Source: Amanita rubescens (lineage: Eukaryota; Basidiomycota; Agaricomycetes; Agaricales; Amanitaceae). From it: 64,000 nucleotides of DNA. A program made the translations under genes and the position numbers. Below, in pieces: positions 57,200-64,000 of the stretch. The notes beneath the pieces are model-generated. The model searched no databases and was not told the origin of the DNA. It saw nothing but the letters and a program-made list of their open reading frames with translations. The stretch lies in the NCBI GenBank assembly GCA_015039365.1, contig WION01000092.1:108882-172881 (forward strand). The letters run 5' to 3'. Positions within the stretch are counted from its first letter, which is position 1, and each line of letters begins with the position of its first letter.

Positions 57200-57850
57200 C
57201 GTTCAAAGCATCCTGCTCCATTCTCTCGAACACGAGCCTGCGAGGCCGTCGACAGTACCAAAATGTGTCGCATGACGGCGAGGTGTCCGGGAGTGACGAG
57301 ATGAAGCGTCATTCTTGTCATACAACCGCAGCGCTCCTAGTTCCTCGTAAAGCCCAACTTGGCACACCTTGAGCGTTGGTAGATCTGGACACGTTTTTAA
57401 GGGGATCATAGTAGAGGGACGCAAACGACGAGACGCGAATTCTGGACTTTTTGCGGATGTCATCATCTACGAAGAACCGTCTTTTTTTTCGCACCTGCCA
57501 TATGCCTAAAAAAGCATTTAACCTTGAGCGATAAACCAACTCACGTACGCACTTTATCCAAAAAAAGGCGCGTTAACGACGGTTCCCCCTGCGAATGTCC
57601 CCGCCAGCCCTGATAGCAGATCTGACTTTTTCCGTGTTTCGCATCACAATTGAATATACTGACAAACTGATAGAAATCGGTGAAAACTTTTTCGACTCGG
57701 AGAGCGTTCCCTAAGAGTGACGAGTCTAGACGGACAAATTTGGACAAACCGAAAAAAGGCAAGATAAGCAATCGAGGCTTACCGACCGGGTTTCTAACAA
57801 TGTTTGGTGGGCTCACTATCGTTGATCGTAAAAGTGGCTAGACTCCATGT
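57200..57850 (-). pseudogene. NLR-A-like pseudogene with internal deletions
   Basis: Three pieces, in the order and orientation of NLR-A, are pushed together in 650 bases. They are a 5' piece (SPPNIVRNPVG, then YQFVSIFNCDAKHGK, matching the NLR-A N-terminal motif and linker), a NACHT piece (DDIRKKSRIRVSSFASLYYD, matching DDLRKIQNPRLAVAFFYC) and a piece from before the ankyrin repeats (GLYEELGALRLYDKN, matching ALYEELGALQLYDKNG). Frames shift repeatedly. It is a decayed, internally deleted duplicate of NLR-A. Confidence 0.75.
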
Positions 57851-58089
57851 GATGACAGGGTCGGCCCGGGGAGATAACAACCCGAAAAAAGAGCATCGCC
57901 TCGTCCAGGCCTTCTCAGGCTTTTACCCCATTCTTAAATCAGGTGCTTCTTCAAGTGCTTCTTTTGCCGTCGGAGAAGGGAAGTACAAACCTTATTTGTG
58001 AACGAGTCAGGTAGATTGACAAATAAAATCGTCAATAGACGATTAACTTCTAGTATGTAACAGCTAAGGCTATCTTGTACACTACTTCT

Positions 58090-58160
58090 ACTTACATGAA
58101 GACCCAAAAAAAAAAAAAAAACAAAGACAAGATAAGTGACTCGACAAAAACAAAACAAGA
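58090..58160. repeat. A-rich low-complexity stretch
   Basis: A run of about 16 A is followed by mixed A-rich sequence (AAAACAAAACAAGAAAAAAA). Confidence 0.6.
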
Positions 58161-58441
58161 AAAAAAGGCCTCCCAACGACCTCATGCTCTAATCGTACTT
58201 GTTCCTATTTTCTCGATTAATGATTATATACGTAAGTCCGTCTGCAAGGATGGATATCATGTCCATGTAATGCATGTATATGTATGCGTTGGTATACTCT
58301 GTGGGTGGTCATAGTATGTCCCTGTTGGTATAGAGGGGAAAGGAGCGGAAAGGGTTGGAGAGTTCATAGATAAGATGCGCCAGCATCGCCAAGAAAGGAA
58401 GCATGGTTGACCGTATTGGGAAAGCCTCACGCGTACGGGTG

Positions 58442-59152
58442 TTATAGCAATAGTGTCCATAGCACTCCAATGAAGGAAGTTACGACTGCTGTGCCTACGG
58501 CCGCTGCTTGCATATGCCATCGGTCCCTGTTGATCATAGGTAACGCGCGTGAGGTGCTAATCCCGGCGGGGAACGTGGTTGCGAACTGTTGAGTCGGGTT
58601 TGGGGTGCTGCTTACTGTGATAGTGGGAGAGCCGTTTGATTTTGGTGTGGAAGCGGAGGAATTGGATGGGGCGAGGACGGTAAACCGGGGAGATACGGCG
58701 TAAACGATGCCACCTGTTGTATTGAGAAAGAGGACAAAATAGTCGTCTCCTGATGGGAGGTTTTCAACCATGATATTGAGCGATGTTTGTGTATGCGACA
58801 CTAAGAAAAACGCGAAGTCGGTACAAGAATAGAGAGAGAGAGAGAAAGGATGTGTACTCACCTCCCTTGGCAACTGGCCAATTGCCTGCCACGCTTATTC
58901 GCGTAAACTCGATATCAAAACTATTGACGCCATCTAATTTCCCCTGCGTCCAGCTGATCTGGTTAAGACCATTATTTTGCCATTTAGTACTGGGATTGGG
59001 TTGCGAGAACGAGAAATAGGCGTCTGAAAATATTTCGTTTACGCGTTTAGTCGAAACAAGGAGAAAAAAGGAGTGACGTGACACTTGCCTGTTTGAAGGG
59101 CAAAGAAGGTGCACACGACGAGCGAACGAGCGATGAAGATGATGGGGTGCAT
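58442..59152 (-). CDS. Ser/Thr-rich GPI-anchored wall protein (Kre9/Knh1-like)
   Basis: Three exons. Exon 1 (from 59152) codes a signal peptide (MHPIIFIARSLVVCTFFALQ). Its intron starts GCAAGT, giving a second GC-AG intron in the window. Exon 2 gives DAYFSFSQPNPSTKWQNNGL, NQISWTQGKLDGVNSFDIEF and ISVAGNWPVAKG. Exon 3 gives MVENLPSGDDYFVLFLN and YAVSPRFTVL, which complete a Kre9/Knh1-like Ig-type domain. A Ser/Thr/Pro-rich stalk follows (SNSSASTPKSNGSPTITVSS), then a C-terminal hydrophobic tail (AAAVGTAVVTSFIGVLWTLL) typical of GPI attachment. Family knowledge: Kre9-like proteins are linked to beta-1,6-glucan assembly in yeast; in mushrooms the role is not defined. Likely at the plasma membrane or wall. 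Confidence 0.75.
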
Positions 59153-59409
59153 AGTTTCCGGGCGATGGAGCGGATTAGAGGATATTAGTGTGATGACAGG
59201 GTGGAAGGAAGTTTTGTAACTTGAGGCACCAGGGCAAAGTCGTGGACGGACGGCGTCGAATCGCCGTTGAGCGTGCTTCTTATTTTATCGCGTTCTATGT
59301 CCACCGTCAGGGCTGCGTGCGAATCTGCCAAAATGAGTGTAATGCGGTCGATAAACCCAGAACTGAATGAATGCCGCTCGGCAGAAACCTTGAGCTATAC
59401 AATTGCAGC

Positions 59410-59640
59410 GCTCCGAGGCCTCCGCTTAGAAACTTGCCGCGATGCCGTCGGAGTCAACGTAGTTACGTAATCGAGGTCAACAACGCGGACTTTGAATCAC
59501 ATGCTGACTATCATCGGCCCGGACGGGTTCGATGTCATTCCGCTCACCATTTCTGTGTGGCTCTGTCCATTGAATTCTGAGTCTTAGCCCGACATCACAG
59601 TCCTGCACCGCTTTATCGACCTACGATTGCGTCTGAGAAG
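59410..59640 (+). repeat. Direct repeat, left copy
   Basis: About 230 bases are repeated at 61640-61895. The best shared block contains AACAACGCGGACTTTGAATC followed by ACATGCTGAC and CGGACGGGTTCGATG, then GTCATTCCGCTCACCATTTC and AGTCCTGCACCGCTTTAT. Two blocks of about 80 bases between here and 60300 also resemble each other (TGACCAAGCTTCT-type ends). Confidence 0.65.
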
Positions 59641-60450
59641 CTTGCGAAATGAAGATTCCTGCCACTTGAAAGCGGAGGTGTGTGGAGGACGGTGAGAAAG
59701 CTGGAGATCATACGATTTTGGTATTATTCTAGTGTATCGGAGCTCTATAGCACGAGTGTTCTGAGGGCTAGTACTACGCTCTACAGACCTGCGGAAGACT
59801 CGACCTATTCTTGGCCATGAGCACCTATGTCACAGATGTCTCGCAACTCGTTTCACGCTTTCCTTAGGCGTTCTTCCTTATCCTCACAGGACATCGTGAC
59901 CCATATCAATCGTGAGTATCCTCCTACCGCTCTTCCTTACCTTCATTCAGTGTCTTCGCCTAGGGCGTTGAACTCCTTTGTCTCCTTTGACCAAGCTTCT
60001 GTTGTAAGCGTCCAGTACGTATTATTCTTTCAGTATTCTTCCTGCCTTTATTTACATACCATCTCCCAAAGCAATACGCTATAATTTGGTGTCGACCCAG
60101 TCCACTTGTATGTATCGTTTTATCGTCCTTCCCTGCCTTTCTTAAACATTTTCCTGCAGAACATCAACAAAGTCTTTGACTTCGCCTCCAATGTTTGTAT
60201 TCATATATATCATCCTACCTCTTCCTTATGCTCGTGCAAGTGTCTTCGTCTACGGCGTCTTAATCTTCACCTATCTCGTTCGACCAAGCTTCTCCCGTGA
60301 TCTTCTACCACCCATTGTCACTCCTACCTTTACTTACCCACCTTTATCCAAGTTATGGCGCCATGCTTTCCTTGGATACCAAGTCCTACTGGTACATATT
60401 ATTTTCTCTCCTTACGCTTTCTTATATAGCATCGTCCAGGGCTTCTTGGG

Positions 60451-61464
60451 ATGACGGACGCCGAACTAGCCGCTTTTGAGGCCGATATCATCGTAACTTG
60501 TGCAGAACACAAGCAGAATCACTGGCGGGACGTTGGTTACCGCGCCTGCGTGACAATCGAATCAAAGAAATCAAAATACTTCATCAAGTTCGACCACCCC
60601 AAGGCTCTTTGGCCTGAATTCTTGACGCAGTCGTACATCTACGACTATGCCATGCGTCACAGGAATGGGCCACGCATTCCCCAGGCTCTACACTACTTCG
60701 ATGCCCAAGTGGAAGCATTCCTCGTAATGGAATACATCGAACTTACTCATTCCCCCCTTATTACAAACCTCGCTGAGAGGGCAGCATGGGCTCTCGATTG
60801 GCTCTCGAGGGTTCCAGCTCCTCCCGAAGATGTAATGGGTCCTTCCAAAGATGCGGTGGGTCCAATAGGGGGTGGTCTCATTCGTCATAGGTTCTTCAAG
60901 GACCATAAAGCACCTCTGGCTTTTTCAAGTATCGATGCCTTGGAGCGTTATATGAATGAAGTAAGTCGCTGCTTATATTATTTTTTTCGAATATCCGTCA
61001 TCCGACAACATTTCATTTGGCCAGGGCCGCAAGCTTCTCTCGAAGTTAGCTAGGAACCCAGCGAAACCGATCGTAATTATCAATGACCCATTGATTTTCA
61101 CTCAGTCCGACATGCACATCAGCAACTTCGGCGTCGACGAGTGTGGCAACACGGTCCTGTTGGACTTTGGCGCGATAGGGCGATTGCCACTATCATTTGC
61201 AAAGTACACCATGGGATCAGGTGGAGATGGTAGCTTCATCGCCTCTGTCGCCAATATCCTGCGTTGGCCAGATAACTCCAATTTGGACTCGATGGCCAGA
61301 GTCTCTTATTGTCTATGGATGGCATCCAACCCGAAACTCGGTGCGACGACTTGCGCTTGAAATGGGAGTTAAAACTAACGTTCGTCATAGGTCTGGACAA
61401 GGACGGCCGGCGAAAGCCGAAGAGTTTGTCTAGTGCGTATGCCCCTATGCTGTCGGAACGGTAG
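60451..61464 (+). CDS. Kinase-like (APH-fold) protein
   Basis: Three exons (60451-60960, 61025-61340, 61391-61464) give 299 residues. The catalytic-loop equivalent is TQSDMHISNF (Asp, then Asn four residues on, as in the HxDxxxxN motif), followed by VLLDFGAIG (DFG-type metal site). The N-lobe has CVTIESKKSKYFIKFDHPK, with a candidate ATP-site lysine in FIKF, and a hinge-like AFLVMEYIEL. The protein is short for a protein kinase and fits the aminoglycoside-phosphotransferase-like fold found as expanded families in mushrooms. The substrate is unknown. It lies between two direct repeats. Confidence 0.65.
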
Positions 61465-61639
61465 ATTTCGCAATCATTTTCATAAGCCCTTGTCATCTGG
61501 GTCCCGTTTATTTATCGCCAATCACGCTCTCCATCCCGAATCGTTCTTTACCTCGAACTGCTATATCGCCTGGCACAGTTTATTGAACTATTCATTTTCA
61601 TTGTAGGGCTAGGTCGACTGGCCCTTCCCGAACGCAATT

Positions 61640-61895
61640 ATACTTTGAGAGACGACCGCCTCCGAGGCCTTAAAAACTTGCCGTTTGCCGCGATGCCGTC
61701 GGAGTCAGCGCAGTCACGTAATTGAAGTCAACAACGCGGACTTTGAATCACATGCTGACGATCATCGGGCCGGACGGGTTCGATGCTGTTCGATGTCATT
61801 CCGCTCACCATTTCTGTCCTTCATCGCGAATTGCTGCTCATATCCCCAACTCTGAGTCTTAGTCCGACACAGCACAGTCCTGCACCGCTTTATCA
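61640..61895 (+). repeat. Direct repeat, right copy
   Basis: This is the partner of 59410-59640. It differs by substitutions and an extra GATGCTGTTC-type insertion before GATGTCATTCCGCTC. Together the two copies bracket the kinase-like gene. Confidence 0.65.
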
Positions 61896-61899
61896 TGAT

Positions 61900-63090
61900 T
61901 AAGTATTGACCGTTCGAGCCCCATGATGCTAGCGACTAGTAGAGATTGAACGAACCGATTATTGATATGGCTTCACTCGGCAAGCTAAACAGAGTCGCGG
62001 TCTTTATACATCGCCGAATCGATGCTTCTATCTATCAAATCATTGATTTCGGGTGATTACTTACCTGATGGTGAAGTCGGTTCCGACTAACTAGTACCAA
62101 TATGACATAGGCTGTCTCAGACCCGAACACGAGGCGATTACATCCATACATTCATCTATCCAAACGCTGCCTAGCCTACTGGAGGATCTGCACGTGCAGT
62201 ACCAGAGAATGCGGGCAATGTGTCATTTATCGACGCAAAACTAATCACGTTTGCAGATTTCGGGCCGGTTGTCTCGTGCCAGGCCGCGGCGTGCTCGAAA
62301 GCTGCACCAAAATAATTTGCCTCCGCTCGAATGAGGCCACTAAAACTGTTCATGTTACGGACTGCCGAGCAGATTGCCATTCAGGCAAGTTCTATGGTTG
62401 CCGTGAAAATAGCATCACGGTGAGTGGTGACCGACATGGCGGTTCAGTCCCTGGTCCGGTCAACATTAACCGAATTTTAGACACTTATCAATGATGTACG
62501 GACGACACATTTCACACGAGGCGATCGCAATCCAACACTGCCTCTTTCCTGTAAGTCAAATCCACCCGCGCGCAATGGCCAATACACTCTTGGAAGTTGA
62601 ACCTTAGCAAGGGTCCCGATTAGAGTGCTAGAGACACTCTTGCCAAACTGCCTCATGATTCGTTGCAAAAAGCAGCCAAAAAGCATCCCGGTTTAGGTTT
62701 TCTCTCGGTTGGGAGATATCATGGCGCTTACACTCCTGGACGTTTTTCCTCAAGGTGACTTTGACACGAATGCAGAATTTGATAGGACAATCAGGATAGA
62801 ATGTCGCGTGCCTATGGATTACTTAGCCCAATTGTCTATCAACGAAGACGAGACCTCGCCTGCGAAACCCACGAACCCGTACAACAGCCATCAGATCAGG
62901 CGATGCCTCGTGCCAAACATTACGCATCAAGAAGAAATGGGATAACGGCAGCTTTCCTCATTATATTCTTTACGAATCGCTGTGATGAATTCTGGAAAAC
63001 AACCTCGTTGCCTTTAAAATTTGAATTCGCATCCGCATGCAACGAAACGAGTCGTACAGCTCTCCACCGTGCATTTGACCTATTTCATAA
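61900..63090. other. No gene recognised
   Basis: No supported gene. A plus-strand frame at 62709-62945 (MGDIMALTLLDVFPQGDFDT) is open but has no recognisable family or splice partners. Confidence 0.35.
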
Positions 63091-63095
63091 CCAAC

Positions 63096-63968
63096 TCAAG
63101 ATCTACTCTTCCGCAACACATGTGGCTCAACGGCCTCGGACAAGATCAAAGCCTTCCACAATTGCCTCCACGAAATCGGATTGCCCTACAAACCGTTACC
63201 TTCCGATTCGAAAGTCCAGGGGCCAGAAACCACACTCACCACATCCCTCTGCATGACACAAAAACTGCCTTTGTGCCCCCTATAACTGAAGGCCTCAACT
63301 TCCACCCAACCTTTAAACATCACCTTCCTCCTATCGAACCCTCCTATTCTCATCCTATAGGTGACCGTTCCGTCGGGGTCTTCTTTCGGAGAGCCTACTT
63401 TGCATTTGACGTCAAAGGCTTCAAGGGTTTCTTGGACGAATTGCATGAGAAGCGTTGGCCCGATAGAAGCATAAAACCGTGTCAGATGCGGGGTGTACCG
63501 CGTACCATGTTGAGTTTGAGACTAGAAAGAAGGACAAGGTAAGCGAAGACATCCGAGATGCGCGTAACTTGAAGCCGTACAAATAAGAGGAGTGACTGCG
63601 TAAATTGAGAGTTCGTAGCAGAACTCATGACCTGATCGCCGTCTTCGTCCATGCTTTCTCGAAGGCGGCGTGAGTGGTTGGCACCTATGTGAAGACATGA
63701 GAAGGACATACTCATTTCGTTGCAAATTTGGCGATGCCAGCTCGAGATCACCGTTTTTTCTCAGGGATTCAGTTAGTTTGTCCGCGAGCGTCATCGGAGA
63801 GTCGTTTGCGAGCTGACTGGGTCTGTTTATCCACATTACGTTACTCAGCGCTAGAGACTCGACTCGATCCATACCTTGAAGACCAAGGATGTTGGAAAAC
63901 ATGGCTAATAGACATTCGTTCTTGAGGATTGACTGTCAACATCCCACATAAAAGTGCTTCCTTCAGAG
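63096..63968 (-). CDS. chk1: CHK1 checkpoint kinase, C-terminal part (runs off window)
   Basis: Visible exons: 63968-63875 (end of the kinase domain: GMLTVNPQERMSISHVFQHP), 63822-63712 (RPSQLANDSPMTLADKLTES, NGDLELASPNLQ), 63684-63581 (DGDQVMSSATNSQFTQSLLL), 63521-63240 (LTRFYASIGPTLLMQFVQET, MRIGGFDRRKVMFKGWVEVE) and 63185-63096 (GNPISWRQLWKALI, stop). The VMFKGWVEVE...GSFCVMQRD...GNPISWRQLWKAL part is the conserved CHK1 C-terminal KA1-like regulatory domain. The kinase acts in the DNA-damage and replication checkpoint. The junction between exons 2 and 3 (63712/63684) does not close in frame with the GT-AG sites I can see, so one boundary is wrong or there is a sequence error. The rest of the kinase domain lies beyond the right edge. 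Confidence 0.8.
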
Positions 63969-64000
63969 CTAAGCACACAGATGGTCAAGAGTGTGCGACA

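Noticed and set aside
1..64000. Transposons, LTRs or viral genes as the cause of the repeats
   Set aside because: No reverse transcriptase, transposase, integrase or terminal repeats were seen. The repeats look like segmental duplications with SSP genes.
1..64000. CRISPR array, rRNA or tRNA genes
   Set aside because: No regular short repeats with spacers and no recognisable structural RNA; small tRNAs could be missed by eye.

Overview
This window is nuclear DNA of a filamentous fungus, almost certainly a mushroom-forming basidiomycete (Agaricomycetes). Genes carry many GT-AG introns of about 45-65 bases. The families that can be read are typical of that class: NACHT-ankyrin NLR proteins, an F-box protein with a beta-rich tail, a DUF6534-type seven-helix membrane protein, a Kre9-like GPI-anchored wall protein, HNH-domain genes and a large family of small secreted cysteine-rich proteins. 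Exon structures below were spliced by eye from donor and acceptor sites and reading frame.

Region 1 (1-26.7 kb, with outposts at 37.5 and 43.1 kb) is a duplication landscape. It holds ten apparently intact paralogues, plus one fragment, of a secreted protein of about 120 residues (called SSP1-SSP10 here). Each has four exons and the same promoter architecture: a TTAAATA box about 60 bases before the ATG and two co-oriented copies of a CCCTGACCGCTCACCACTCG-type element. The copies sit in 2-4 kb units duplicated in tandem (SSP1/2, SSP4/5), inverted (SSP3/8) or at a distance (SSP9/10, one of them with an internal inversion). Decayed HNH genes and other fragments were carried along.

Region 2 (27.3-36.7 kb) has four intron-rich genes, all on the minus strand: an OAS-like nucleotidyltransferase with a clear oligoadenylate-synthetase active site, an unrecognised coiled-coil protein, a 2H phosphoesterase of the AKAP7/ASCC1 type, and a DUF6534 membrane protein. 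In animals OAS makes 2'-5' oligoadenylate and AKAP7 can degrade it. A putative synthase and a putative eraser within about 5 kb (gap between the two genes), with an unknown protein between them, is the most interesting arrangement in the window. It is a hypothesis: 2H proteins of this kind are common in fungi and no function has been shown here.

Region 3 (39-57.9 kb) has an F-box gene, then an NLR island: a head-to-head pair (NLR-A, NLR-B) sharing a 346-base promoter, a third NLR (NLR-C), and two NLR remnants. NLR-B is broken by what looks like a two-base TA slippage. NLR-A, NLR-B and one remnant share a short N-terminal GS-x4-I-x-G motif. Beside NLR-C lies an HMG-box gene whose N-terminal half-box is triplicated.

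Region 4 (58.4-64 kb) has a GPI-anchored Kre9-like protein, a small kinase-like (APH-fold) gene between two direct repeats, and the 3' end of the CHK1 checkpoint kinase gene running off the right edge. No rRNA, tRNA, CRISPR array or intact transposon was recognised.
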